DNA of 64,000 nucleotides from Allohahella marinimesophila. Lineage in GTDB: Bacteria > Pseudomonadota > Gammaproteobacteria > Pseudomonadales > Oleiphilaceae. Below the pieces are notes generated by a model. That model saw nothing but the letters and a program-made list of their open reading frames with translations, did no database searches and was not told the origin of the DNA. Positions within the stretch are counted from its first letter, which is position 1; the number at the start of each line of letters is the position of its first letter. The stretch is from contig NZ_BAABBO010000018.1 in the NCBI RefSeq assembly GCF_039538005.1, positions 186,001 through 250,000 of the forward strand, in the 5' to 3' direction. The translations under genes were made by a program, and so were the position numbers. This document shows positions 1 through 9,462 of this stretch, piece by piece.

Positions 1-3000
1 CAACAGCGACAAGGGCAGACCATCACGCTGACTGCGGGCCCACTCCCGTGCGATAGTGACATCAAACTCGCGCCGGTTAGCCACGCCCGTCAAGGCATCG
101 ATGCTTGCCAGGCGATGCAACTCTTCCGTGCGTAGCCGGACCTTTTCCTCCAACTGACCGTAGTGTCGCGCATTGACTAACGACACTGCCGCCTGAGCGG
201 CTATCAGTTCCAGCGTGTCCTTATGCCGGCTGGTAAAGGTCTTCTCGGTCAGATTGTTTTCAAGATAGACGATCGCGATAAGCCGGCCTTGCCCGACAAC
301 GGGCAGACACAGTACAGACTTAGGTCGATGCCGCTGGAGATAGTCGTTATTCAGAAAACGCAGATCTTCTGCCGGCTTGTCGAGAAGGAGGGTTTCGGAA
401 GTCTGCTGAACATAGCGGATGACCGCATCCGAAAGCCTGGGCTCCGCATGACCAGGGCTATCGGAAGGATCGTAGGCCCGCACCTCGTGCTCTGCACCAA
501 ACAGCTCACACCTGATGGTCCCAGTGCCTGAATCAAAATGACCGAACACACCCAGCCTGAGCACGCCGTCATCATTCACCACTATGCCGCCCTGCTGCGC
601 GCCTGCATTTTCAAGCAGGACTTCCATCAGCTTCTTCAGCAGATCACTGGTATTCACCTCCTGTGAGAGCAACTGGTTTGCTTTCAATAGCGATTGATAA
701 TCGAGCAGGTTCGAACTGGAGGCTGCAGTCCCGGAACCGAGGAGTGCCGAATCATTCACTGCACCGAGGGAAAAACTTCGCCAGCCTCCCGTCAGCGAGG
801 GCCATTCCCGCTCGATCAGCAGGCATTTGGCAGTGGCGCCCCAGCGACCGTAGTAATAATGCGCCTCTCTGATGAAATGCTGAGCCAGACGCTGTTGCTG
901 CAGCGCCGACCAATAGTGAGCGTAGCGTTCACAGGCCAGCGCCTGACACTGGAGGAAGCCGGCCTGCTCTGCCGCTTCGATGGACTGGTCATACAGAGAC
1001 ATCGCGAGATCTTTATCTGCCTCGACACAGGCTATTTCCGCACTGATCAGCAGGTGTTTGTGTTCGAAATTCTGCGGACAATCGACTGCCCATGTCCTGA
1101 ATTGCTCACAGTATTCACGCGCAGCCACAATATCTTCATCGAGCGGTTTCGCCTCATTCAGCAAAATAAGTGCTGAATAAAAGCTGGCCTCGGTCACTGA
1201 GGGACTATCTGGCAGGAAGGCGCTGATCATGCCTCGGTTCTGCACAAACTGTTGCTGACCTTCTCTGTCACCCATCAGATAGGCGTGTCGAATCATGGCA
1301 CTGCTATAGAACGCCAGATCGATCGATGGTGTGCTGAAATCCCCATTGAAGATATTGCGAGTATTCAGATCATCGGAATCCAGCGAGCCTGGGTGAGCGG
1401 TCTTGCCCTGCAGGGCCAGGATGGACTGAACACTGCACAGCCTCAGATATTGAGCGATGGGCGTTTGATGGTGCTTGTTGAGAAACGCCAGACCGCGATC
1501 TGCCTCTACCTCGACTTCGGACAGCGGCCTGCCGCTGATCAGCTGGTTTCTGATGCTGAAGAGGATAGAGTACCCGGCATACACCAGGTTGATCCCTTCG
1601 CGACCCCAGGCTGCGACCTGAGCCAATGGCTCGACCGTGTGGGTAATCGGTTCGCACCAGTGCTGATAAGTCGAGGAAAAATACTGGTAGGTCGTTGCCC
1701 GGTAATATTTGTTGTCCCATCGATCTGACATCGTTCTCGCCAGACGCCCCATCCGGTAGCACTGCGGGTAGGCCTCTCCCATGGAGGACATGGCTGTTGC
1801 GTAGGTCAGATAACCGATCGCGCTCAGCTCACATTGACCGTGTTCCAGTGTCAGCCTGACCATCCTGCAGGCATTGACGGCATAGGACTTGAAGGCGCCG
1901 ACGAGATAGAGCGCCACTGCCAGGGCATTGTGCAGCTGCATACACTGCAGACTGACGGTGTCGGTCATGGTGGCCGCTGACAGGAGCTGGGGCTCATCAT
2001 AGCCGGACAATGCCATTTTCGTGGCGCCGAAAGTCTCTACCAGTTCGGCACCTGCCGCCTCTTCGTTTTCGGGGAAGGGTTGGCCCAGTTGCCTCAGACT
2101 GGCGAACATCGCAGCGATCGCTTCCGGAAACCGGCCCTGCATCTGATACTGCTGCGCCTGCACGAGACTGAGCTCGATCAAGTCCGACGGGGTCTGCGAG
2201 GCTTCCCGGACCACATCGTACAGCGCATCAGCGGTGTCAAAGCCACCAGACAGATATTCTGCTTCAGCCAATTCCCTGTGTATCCTGAAGGTATTGTCAG
2301 GCTGATCTACCCAGGCTGAGGGCGGTAGCAGCTTTTGCGCAATGCGAAGAAATTCGGCGGCGGCTTTGTATGCTGCGGCTTTCTTGACCTTGAGACCTGC
2401 GCTCAGATTGAGCGCCACTAGTTGGGCCCGCTCGGCTTCATCGTCAATGAGCTCGCTTGCGCTATTGAGGGCCTGCAGCACAAGGAAGGGGTTTTCCTCG
2501 ATTTCCGCAGGCGTACTACTGGCCAGCAGATGCCGCCCGATGCTGAGTTGCAGCACTGTTCGGTCAGCTTCCGGGGTCAAGTGCCAGGCCGCCTGTTGCA
2601 CACGGTCATGGAGAAAACGGCATCGAGCCGCACTGAGTTGTACCCGGTCCTGACTGAACGAAAGATCCTCGTCAAGCCGGAGAATGAATCCTGCCTCCAG
2701 TACGGGCTGCAGGGTTGCCGCAGTGGTCATCACATCACTTTCAGACACCGCGGCGAGTTGTCGCACTGTAAATTCGATGCCGAGATTTGCAGCTATGGCC
2801 AATAATGTCTGCGCAGCACCATCGAGCTGTTGAAGCTTGATGACCATGAAATCGACGACGTTGTCGGTGATAGCGCGCTGTCGGATACATTCGACATCCC
2901 ATGTCCAGCGGCCATGATGATGATCGTGCCAGACATCGCCCTTTTCGTGCAGCGTTTCGAGAAACTGGTTGAGAAAGAAAGGATTACCGTGCGTTTTCTC

Positions 3001-4653
3001 GAGACAGAGTTCAGTCAGATCGCCGGTAGATGCGCTTGAGCAGTGTAAGGTATCGGCGAGAAGCTGCTCGATATCCTCCGTCTTCAAGGGTTCCAGTTGC
3101 AGGGTTTGCACGGGCGTCTTGCCCTGATTGAGCGTAGCCAGTGTGTGTGACAGCGGATGGCCTTCATCAACCTCGTTACTTCGATAGGCCCCCACCACCA
3201 TCAGCGCCACATCCCGGTGATTCACTAGCTGTTTTTCGAGGAGCGTCAGCGTGGGCACGTCGGCCCACTGTAAATCGTCCAGAAAGAGCACGAGTGGCCG
3301 GTCCGGCGAACACAGTGCGTTGATGAACTGAGACCAGGCAAGCGCGAAGCGTGCTTCTGCCTCTGCTGCCGGCAGTGGCGGCACCTCAGGCGGGCGACCC
3401 GTAATCAGGGTCAGCTCAGGCAAGAGTTCCACGATAACGCCAGCATTGTTGCCAAGCGCTGCTGACAGTCTTTCCCGCCAATAATCGAGCACTGCGCCAG
3501 GCTCACTGAGGAGTTGCTGTATCAGCGGGGGAAAGGCCTGAATCAACGCAACATAGGGCTGCGATCGATTGTACTGATCGCATTTGCCGGAAATGAAGAA
3601 GCCTCGCGAAGTAATCTGTGGTGTTTGCAATTGCTGGACAAGCACCGTCTTGCCGATGCCCGAATATCCGCCAACGACCAGCATCTCGCAGTGACCACCT
3701 GACACACGCTCGAAACAATCCATCAAAGCCGCTTCCTCGGCGCTCCGCCCATATAGCTTGCGCGAGACGCGAAACCTTTGCGCGACGTCTTTGGTGCCGA
3801 GGGGAAACTCTTCAATCTGGCTATTCTGCTGCCACTGCCGCTGACACTCGGCAAGATCTGCCTGGATACCGAAGCTGCTCTGATAGCGTTCATCAGGCAA
3901 CTTCGCCAGCAACCTGGCGACAATGGCGGCTACAGGTGCAGGTACGTCTTCACGCACGGCAGTCAATGACTCCGGTTGTCGCGCAATATGGCTGTGCATA
4001 AGCGTCATGAGATCATCGCTCACGAAGGGCAGCCGGCCGGTGAAAAGTTCAAACAGCGTAACCCCAAGGGAGTAGAGATCGCTTCTATGGTCGATCTCCA
4101 GCCCCGTGCGACCAGTCTGTTCAGGTGACATATATTGGACAGTGCTCCACAGGTCCTGCTCAGGATGCGCAAGCGCTTCATGGTTCAACCTGGTCGCGAG
4201 CGAAAAGTTGCACAGTTTCAACTGCAAACTGTCTGGATCGATCAGAACGTTGCCTGGCTGGACATCGCAATGGACGATCTGATGCCGATGTACTTCGCCC
4301 AGCGCTTTGACAAGTTCAACGGCGATCTGCAACCGGTCGCCAACAGAGAGCGTCCTCTCCTGCATGAACTGCGCAAGCGCTATGGAAGGAAAATTTTCGA
4401 GAACCAGAACGTGGATATTATTTTGATGCTCGAGGGCGTATGCCCGAACGACACGATCGGACTGGATCGACTGCAGTACCTGGAACTCGTGCTTCCAGCG
4501 AGCGTCCGAATGGGCGGAGGGATATTCACTGGTCTGAAACTTGATGATGACGTGGTCCTGCGGCGAACCATGATGTGCCGCTTGAGCACGCACGATGGCC
4601 GCGTCGTCCCGGGAATACAGCACATCTTTTATCGTGAATCCTGAGAGTCTCAT
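1..4653 (-). CDS. Giant signalling protein: kinase-like, AAA ATPase, GAF and GGDEF domains (partial, C-terminus off window)
   Basis: The frame is open from an ATG at 4653 to the window edge (1551 codons), checked in phase at several points. Residues 1-210 are a protein-kinase fold: VIIK lysine at 38, HCD aspartate at 130, Asn135, then SPEQ and HRSDLYSLG. The magnesium-binding DFG is CNFS (Asn149), so this may be a pseudokinase. An AAA/STAND ATPase follows, with Walker A GYSGIGKT near 329-336 and Walker B LVLFLDDLQWAD near 454-465. A long region that I did not resolve leads to a GAF domain (about 1335-1490) beginning with the family-typical LLKANQLLSQEV. A GGDEF domain starts near 1510 (LTGVANRREFD) and is cut before its active site. 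Likely a cytoplasmic integrator of ligand sensing with cyclic-di-GMP output; whether the cyclase is active cannot be seen. Confidence 0.92.
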   Translation of the reverse strand, partial: MRLSGFTIKDVLYSRDDAAIVRAQAAHHGSPQDHVIIKFQTSEYPSAHSDARWKHEFQVLQSIQSDRVVRAYALEHQNNIHVLVLENFPSIALAQFMQERTLSVGDRLQIAVELVKALGEVHRHQIVHCDVQPGNVLIDPDSLQLKLCNFSLATRLNHEALAHPEQDLWSTVQYMSPEQTGRTGLEIDHRSDLYSLGVTLFELFTGRLPFVSDDLMTLMHSHIARQPESLTAVREDVPAPVAAIVARLLAKLPDERYQSSFGIQADLAECQRQWQQNSQIEEFPLGTKDVAQRFRVSRKLYGRSAEEAALMDCFERVSGGHCEMLVVGGYSGIGKTVLVQQLQTPQITSRGFFISGKCDQYNRSQPYVALIQAFPPLIQQLLSEPGAVLDYWRERLSAALGNNAGVIVELLPELTLITGRPPEVPPLPAAEAEARFALAWSQFINALCSPDRPLVLFLDDLQWADVPTLTLLEKQLVNHRDVALMVVGAYRSNEVDEGHPLSHTLATLNQGKTPVQTLQLEPLKTEDIEQLLADTLHCSSASTGDLTELCLEKTHGNPFFLNQFLETLHEKGDVWHDHHHGRWTWDVECIRQRAITDNVVDFMVIKLQQLDGAAQTLLAIAANLGIEFTVRQLAAVSESDVMTTAATLQPVLEAGFILRLDEDLSFSQDRVQLSAARCRFLHDRVQQAAWHLTPEADRTVLQLSIGRHLLASSTPAEIEENPFLVLQALNSASELIDDEAERAQLVALNLSAGLKVKKAAAYKAAAEFLRIAQKLLPPSAWVDQPDNTFRIHRELAEAEYLSGGFDTADALYDVVREASQTPSDLIELSLVQAQQYQMQGRFPEAIAAMFASLRQLGQPFPENEEAAGAELVETFGATKMALSGYDEPQLLSAATMTDTVSLQCMQLHNALAVALYLVGAFKSYAVNACRMVRLTLEHGQCELSAIGYLTYATAMSSMGEAYPQCYRMGRLARTMSDRWDNKYYRATTYQYFSSTYQHWCEPITHTVEPLAQVAAWGREGINLVYAGYSILFSIRNQLISGRPLSEVEVEADRGLAFLNKHHQTPIAQYLRLCSVQSILALQGKTAHPGSLDSDDLNTRNIFNGDFSTPSIDLAFYSSAMIRHAYLMGDREGQQQFVQNRGMISAFLPDSPSVTEASFYSALILLNEAKPLDEDIVAAREYCEQFRTWAVDCPQNFEHKHLLISAEIACVEADKDLAMSLYDQSIEAAEQAGFLQCQALACERYAHYWSALQQQRLAQHFIREAHYYYGRWGATAKCLLIEREWPSLTGGWRSFSLGAVNDSALLGSGTAASSSNLLDYQSLLKANQLLSQEVNTSDLLKKLMEVLLENAGAQQGGIVVNDDGVLRLGVFGHFDSGTGTIRCELFGAEHEVRAYDPSDSPGHAEPRLSDAVIRYVQQTSETLLLDKPAEDLRFLNNDYLQRHRPKSVLCLPVVGQGRLIAIVYLENNLTEKTFTSRHKDTLELIAAQAAVSLVNARHYGQLEEKVRLRTEELHRLASIDALTGVANRREFDVTIAREWARSQRDGLPLSLL

Positions 4654-4792
4654 CAGCCTGTTCGCTATCACCCTGCCAAGTCAGTACTGCTTACAGGCCA
4701 AGTGCGGGAGTGCGCCTGCAGCGTCTTGTCACACGGTGTTAATGAACCGTCGATAGTCCAATCATAGCGTATTCACGTCAATAAATGTTTAT

Positions 4793-5731
4793 TCAGCTGT
4801 CCCGCACCAGGGTCAGCCCCACCGCAGCGATCCGCTCGACCTCAGCATAGACCGGTTTAATGAGCTCTTCGCCAAAAACGTCCGGATCTATTTCGCGATA
4901 GTGCCAGCTGCACCGTTCATTGTTCAGACGCTCGCGGAGAGCTTGTAGAAAACCGTCGTGGCCATTCACGATCGCAATACCGGTATACAGTAGCAGCGTG
5001 CCACCTGGGGCGAGCCGCTTGAGGGCACTTTCCACAATCTGGAAGGAAAGCCCTGCCCCGAGTTCCCCGCCACCATGACGGTAGGCTCGCTCCTGGGTGT
5101 CCATCATGTAGGGGGGGTTGGCGATGATCAGATCGAAGTCACCCTCCACATCGCCCAGCAGGTTGCTGTGCATTGCTTTGACATTGGCCGTACCAGCAAG
5201 CTTCGCATTGATCGCTGTGAGCCGTAGGGCCTGCGGATTGATATCCACCCCCAGCACCTCGGCCTCCGGCCAAGCCCGAGCCACCAGAATTGCCCCAGCG
5301 CCAGAGCCACAGCCGATATCGACAGCCCGTGCTAGCGGTTCGTCTGTGCCTTGCAGATAGGCTTCGATAAAGCTCGCGAAGCGATAGGTATCCGGCCCGA
5401 AGAACACCGAGTCATCCGCCTCCGTAGGATAGGCAGAATGAGCAAAGAGGAGCCCGCTCAGACTCGACCAGCGCAAGGCGCTGCGCCACACCTGGCCGTG
5501 GGGCAGCAACACTTCAGCGTGATGCATGAGCTCGAATTCTTCATCGCTGAGGGTGGCTCGCTCGAATGGCCGGCTCCAGCCGAAGATATCGCGCATGTCA
5601 GCGGCCCGCCGATTGGCAGCGCGAGCATTGTTGAACTCGTGGGTAGCTGGCGTGACAGCGGTATAGTGGTAGCCTGAATTGAAGAGATACCGCCCGAGCG
5701 CCAGCAAGTACTCGTCTGTCGCCGCACTCAC
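4793..5731 (-). CDS. Class I SAM-dependent methyltransferase (HemK/RlmG-like)
   Basis: 312 residues. The SAM-binding loop VDIGCGSGAG lies at 137-146, the acidic ribose-binding VDIN near 162-165 and the catalytic NPPY motif at 205-208. NPPY is typical of methyltransferases acting on planar amide or amino nitrogens (HemK/PrmC glutamine, RlmG/RsmC guanine). The 130-residue N-terminal part has no motif I recognise. The start ATG overlaps the stop of the preceding iron-protein gene by four bases (ATGA), so the two are probably translationally coupled and share a process. The substrate cannot be told from sequence; a small molecule made by the partner enzyme, a protein or RNA are all possible. Confidence 0.85.
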   Translation of the reverse strand: MSAATDEYLLALGRYLFNSGYHYTAVTPATHEFNNARAANRRAADMRDIFGWSRPFERATLSDEEFELMHHAEVLLPHGQVWRSALRWSSLSGLLFAHSAYPTEADDSVFFGPDTYRFASFIEAYLQGTDEPLARAVDIGCGSGAGAILVARAWPEAEVLGVDINPQALRLTAINAKLAGTANVKAMHSNLLGDVEGDFDLIIANPPYMMDTQERAYRHGGGELGAGLSFQIVESALKRLAPGGTLLLYTGIAIVNGHDGFLQALRERLNNERCSWHYREIDPDVFGEELIKPVYAEVERIAAVGLTLVRDS

Positions 5732-7167
5732 GGGAGGACCGCCGAAAACAGCCTGGTGGCGAGCAGGCCCGCTGCAGTCGCATGACTGGATGGCGCCATG
5801 AGACGAATAAGTCGCTGCATTCGCAGCTCTTCAGGCAGCAGCGCCAACTCTCTGGCCAGTTCGCTAACGTCCTGATCAAGATCGCCTTTCGGCCCACTGC
5901 GCTTACTGACCTGTATCCGCTCCGGTCGGCCAGGCGCGCTGCGGCGGCGAATGGTATGGGACCTGCGGTCGGCCTCAGCGTCTGAAGGGGAATGAACGTT
6001 CTCTCCATGACTAAGCCAGTTGCCAGCAATCCAGTCGAAGATAAGCTGCTTCTCACAGGCACTGAAAACGCCGAACATCGGCGCTTCATTGCCATCAATC
6101 AGGCGCCAGAAACGGCTCTGCCTCGGATCTTCGTTGCGCTTGACCCAATGATTGTCCACCAGGGCCTGCAGGAAACCAGACATCTGGCCTGATCTCATCA
6201 ACCACTCATTGACAGTCTTTCCACCAATGCTGCAGAAGTCAGAATGGAGGTGCCGACCAAATATACTCTTACGCTCCAGCATTGCCACCAGCGCCTGCTC
6301 AAGATCGAAGTGCTCAATGATATCGGAGACCTTGAGGCCCAGATCGTTCAGGCGGTAGCCGCGGCTGACCCGCTCGAGAAAGGCCCCCGGATCACCGGTA
6401 GCCGGCATTGTCGCCAGCAAGGCCTGCACAGCCTTACGGGCATGCCCCGTGCTGGCGTTATCAATCGTGACGTGCAGCGTAAAGTAGTAGGGATCTATCG
6501 CCAGTTCGTCGAGCTCGAAGGCAGTAATCAGCAGATGAAGCGGCAGTTGCTCATAGCCCAGATTGTAGCCGATCAATTCGGGCAGGAATTCGTCGGCGTG
6601 ATAACCCATCGCCAGCTGCAGCGCGCCCTGGAGATAGTGTTCATCGCCGAGGTCTGGAAGATCGTCAGCGCCATAGGCTGTCAGCAGACGCTGATAAAGC
6701 ACCACATGATTCTGTGCTGGATCGCCATCGCCCAGCTCTTCGAGATAGGTGCGAATAAGAGGATGGAAACGATCATCACGCCAGTACTGCAGCACGCCGT
6801 AGAGCCAGGCGCCATCCACGAGTTTGGTCGGTGCAACTTGCTGCAGGAAAGACAGGGCATGAGAACGAGAGCTGAAATAACGGCGGGGTTCTCCGGCCTT
6901 GCGTGAATCGAGGTATTGCGCATAGTGCTCGCCGGTCGCCAGTGCAGCCTCTTCCATCCATCCAAGCAGGTGGTCAGCTTGCGTAGGCATATCGGAAGGG
7001 AGACGCGCCGCCTCTTCCAGCCGAGCCTTGAGAAATGCCCTGGATGTGCCATGATTTTCAGGCGCCAGCGGCTCCGACATCAAGGTCCTATAAAGTCCTC
7101 GCGCGCTGCCCGAGGGCGTCAAATCATTGAATTCCTGCAGAGATCGATGAATCTGCATACGGCTCAA
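5728..7167 (-). CDS. Iron-containing redox enzyme (haem-oxygenase-like diiron fold)
   Basis: 479 residues. The N-terminal half matches my knowledge of the haem-oxygenase-like iron enzymes (PF14518, relatives of UndA, BesC and SznF). These use a non-haem di-iron centre for oxidative chemistry such as N-oxygenation, desaturation or C-C cleavage. Candidate ligands in the right order are Glu143/144 and His154 (YLEELGDGDPAQNH), Glu196/Glu205 (LPELIGYNLGYE) and His232, Asp236, His242 (LHVTIDNASTGHA). The C-terminal 200 residues are of unknown role and end in a charged Arg/Ser/Pro-rich stretch followed by a Leu-rich helix. First gene of a coupled operon with the methyltransferase at 4793-5731, and divergent from a phospholipase D gene. 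Substrate unknown. Confidence 0.8.
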   Translation of the reverse strand: MSRMQIHRSLQEFNDLTPSGSARGLYRTLMSEPLAPENHGTSRAFLKARLEEAARLPSDMPTQADHLLGWMEEAALATGEHYAQYLDSRKAGEPRRYFSSRSHALSFLQQVAPTKLVDGAWLYGVLQYWRDDRFHPLIRTYLEELGDGDPAQNHVVLYQRLLTAYGADDLPDLGDEHYLQGALQLAMGYHADEFLPELIGYNLGYEQLPLHLLITAFELDELAIDPYYFTLHVTIDNASTGHARKAVQALLATMPATGDPGAFLERVSRGYRLNDLGLKVSDIIEHFDLEQALVAMLERKSIFGRHLHSDFCSIGGKTVNEWLMRSGQMSGFLQALVDNHWVKRNEDPRQSRFWRLIDGNEAPMFGVFSACEKQLIFDWIAGNWLSHGENVHSPSDAEADRRSHTIRRRSAPGRPERIQVSKRSGPKGDLDQDVSELARELALLPEELRMQRLIRLMAPSSHATAAGLLATRLFSAVLP

Positions 7168-7233
7168 GCCCCATTTTTCTAGTCAGTCTGAGCCTTTCGT
7201 ACGTGAGCGCGGAGTAGCCAGTTCAGCTATATC

Positions 7234-8799
7234 ATGAACAAACGCACAGGAATAAAAGGACTCGCGTTATTGATAGTGGCCTCTTTGGTCGTTATGACTC
7301 AGGCTTGCGCCCTCCCCTCATTGCACAACCGCAGCCCGTCGACAGCCCTGAATGCCGAGGCTGCAGACAATACCCTTCTCGGCCGGACAGTGACACCTTG
7401 GGAGCAGCAGCACGCTGACAACAGCGGAGTGATCATGCTGCCAGATCCATTGGCCGCTTTCGCTGCCAGAATGCTGCTCATTGGCATGAGCGAGAAAACA
7501 CTGGTTCTTCAATATTACATCTGGCAGGAGGACACCACTGGCAGGCTGCTCCTGCAAGCCCTGCATACCGCCGCCGAGCGGGGGGTTCGCGTCAGACTGC
7601 TTCTTGATGACAACAGTACGAGCGGTCTGGATGAAGAGCTCGCCGCGCTGGCTGCGCACCCGAATATACAGGTGCGTCTGTTTAATCCCTTCCTGATCCG
7701 CGGCGGCGCGAAATGGCTCAATTATCTTACCGATTTCAGCCGGCTCAACCGCCGCATGCACAATAAGTCCTTCACCGCCGATAATCAGGTGACGATCGTT
7801 GGTGGACGCAATGTTGGAGACGAATATTTCGGGGCGACGGAGGGCGTCCTCTTCGCGGACCTGGATGTGCTTGGTGTCGGGCCGGTCGTAGAGGACGTGT
7901 CAGACGATTTCGACTCATATTGGGCGAGCAAATCGGCGTATCCGATCGAGGATATCGTATCGACAGCTGACTCCGGAGCGCTCGTCGCGCTGACAGAGGC
8001 GCATTTCGGCCTTGCCGACGAAGCGGCGGACGTCAGCCGGTATCTCAAGGCCGTCAGCGAGTCGTCTTTCATGGACCAGTTCCTGAACCAGGCGCTCGAG
8101 CTGGAATGGACAACAGTTCAGATGATCAGCGACGATCCCGCCAAGGCTCTCGGCAAGGTGTCCCAAGACGATCTGCTGACTTCGCATTTGGCCAGGGTGC
8201 TGAAGGTGCCGCAGCATAGCGTCAACCTGGTCTCGCCATACTTCGTGCCTACCGAAGCGGGCACCGTGGCATTCCGCGAGCTGGAGGCCAGTGGCGTCGA
8301 AGTAGCGGTGCTGACGAACTCGTTGAATGCGACTGATATCGCCATCGTACATGCAGGCTATGCAAAGCGTCGTAAACCCCTGCTCAGGGGCGGCGTGAGG
8401 CTGTATGAAATGCGACAACTCGCAGCCCCTCCAGAGCCAGAAGGTCTTATCCTCTCGATCAGCCGAAGCGGTTCAAGCCTTCATGCCAAGACATTTTCGA
8501 TCGATGGCAAGCGTGTCTTCGTTGGCTCCTTCAATTTCGACCCGCGGTCCGCGAACCTGAATACTGAGCTTGGCTTCCTGATTGACAGTTCAGCCATGGC
8601 ACGCAGAATCGACAGCGCTTTTGAGACCGAAGTGCCCAGCTATGCCTATGAAGTGCGCCTGGATGACGATGATGACCTGTATTGGCTGGAGCAGCAGGGT
8701 AACGATCTCTTCAGACACGATGTCGAGCCAGAAACGCATATACTCGAACGGCTTCTTGTGCATTTTTTCGCCTTGCTCCCGATAGAGTGGCTGCTCTGA
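7234..8799 (+). CDS. Phospholipase D family lipoprotein, cardiolipin synthase C-like
   Basis: 521 residues with a lipoprotein signal: a hydrophobic stretch then lipobox MTQAC, giving acylated Cys25. Two HKD phosphodiesterase motifs are visible: HNKSFTAD at about 176-183, followed by VGGRNVGDEYF, and HAKTFSID at about 425 followed by VGSFNFDPRSA. That pairing and spacing is the ClsC (YmdC) layout, an enzyme that condenses phospholipids to cardiolipin. The lipobox would place it in the envelope. A second family member of similar size sits at 52887-54401 on the other strand. Nuclease or phospholipase activity cannot be excluded from the motifs alone. Confidence 0.88.
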   Translation: MNKRTGIKGLALLIVASLVVMTQACALPSLHNRSPSTALNAEAADNTLLGRTVTPWEQQHADNSGVIMLPDPLAAFAARMLLIGMSEKTLVLQYYIWQEDTTGRLLLQALHTAAERGVRVRLLLDDNSTSGLDEELAALAAHPNIQVRLFNPFLIRGGAKWLNYLTDFSRLNRRMHNKSFTADNQVTIVGGRNVGDEYFGATEGVLFADLDVLGVGPVVEDVSDDFDSYWASKSAYPIEDIVSTADSGALVALTEAHFGLADEAADVSRYLKAVSESSFMDQFLNQALELEWTTVQMISDDPAKALGKVSQDDLLTSHLARVLKVPQHSVNLVSPYFVPTEAGTVAFRELEASGVEVAVLTNSLNATDIAIVHAGYAKRRKPLLRGGVRLYEMRQLAAPPEPEGLILSISRSGSSLHAKTFSIDGKRVFVGSFNFDPRSANLNTELGFLIDSSAMARRIDSAFETEVPSYAYEVRLDDDDDLYWLEQQGNDLFRHDVEPETHILERLLVHFFALLPIEWLL

Positions 8800-8931
8800 C
8801 AAGTGATGGAATTAACGAGCCGCGCCACAGGCTGGTCATTTGGCTGCATTGTCTTTAGCCAGCCACTGAGCTAAATTTACACAATAACGATAGCGACCCC
8901 CTACCTCTTCGCGCTTGATCCCGGAGTCTAT

Positions 8932-9462
8932 TTGAATTCGCCAACCAGAATTCCTGTGAAGGACCTGAGTCTCGACCTCGAGCGCGATGTCTTTCTACGC
9001 TCACTGATTCGTGAGCTTGCCGGCACCCTACAGGATGTCATCGGTCTTGAGGAAGCCGCTGGCTTCGTCAGTGTGGTTGGCCAGCGAATTGGCGATCAGC
9101 TCAACCAGAGCTACCGGCAGGCCATAGGCACCGAAACACTCTCGAGGTCCCAGGTGGCTGAGGTGTTGGTGGATCTGAAGCGCCGTATCAAGGGTGACTT
9201 TTTCATTATCGAAGAGTCTGATGACAGGCTTGTATTCGGCAACCGGGCCTGCCCCTTCGCCGAAAAGGTCATCGGAAGACCCTCGATGTGCATGATGACA
9301 TCGAATGTTTTCGGTGTGATCACTGCTGAAAATACAGGTTATGCCAGAGTCGAGCTCAAGGAAACGATAGCCGAGGGCGCTCCAGGCTGCCGGGTAGTCG
9401 TGAATCTCAAACCGGTGGATGAAGACCGGCTCACTGATGGTCGTGAATACTTTGCAGGCTAA
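8932..9462 (+). CDS. MetOD1 (methanogen output domain 1) protein
   Basis: 176 residues from a TTG codon; GGAG at 8923-8926 lies five bases upstream, and no ATG is near. The C-terminal half has the pattern I associate with MetOD1, a small ligand or output domain linked to phosphorelays: ACPFAEKV, PSMCMMTSNVFG, a Tyr-Ala-Val core and a final GCRVVVNL. Three cysteines (in ACPF, SMCM and GCRV) are the kind conserved in this family and could bind metal or sense redox. The N-terminal half is helical. The 3' end overlaps the following hybrid histidine kinase by 44 bases, so it very likely acts as sensor or partner of that kinase. Confidence 0.75.
   Translation: MNSPTRIPVKDLSLDLERDVFLRSLIRELAGTLQDVIGLEEAAGFVSVVGQRIGDQLNQSYRQAIGTETLSRSQVAEVLVDLKRRIKGDFFIIEESDDRLVFGNRACPFAEKVIGRPSMCMMTSNVFGVITAENTGYARVELKETIAEGAPGCRVVVNLKPVDEDRLTDGREYFAG

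Noticed and set aside
223..4644. Several plus-strand open frames of 60-170 codons
   Set aside because: They run antisense to the continuous kinase/AAA/GAF/GGDEF frame, which shows motifs in phase from 4653 down to about 60.
6244..6906. Plus-strand open frame of 220 codons opposite the iron enzyme
   Set aside because: It is antisense to a protein with family motifs and has no ribosome site or recognisable sequence.
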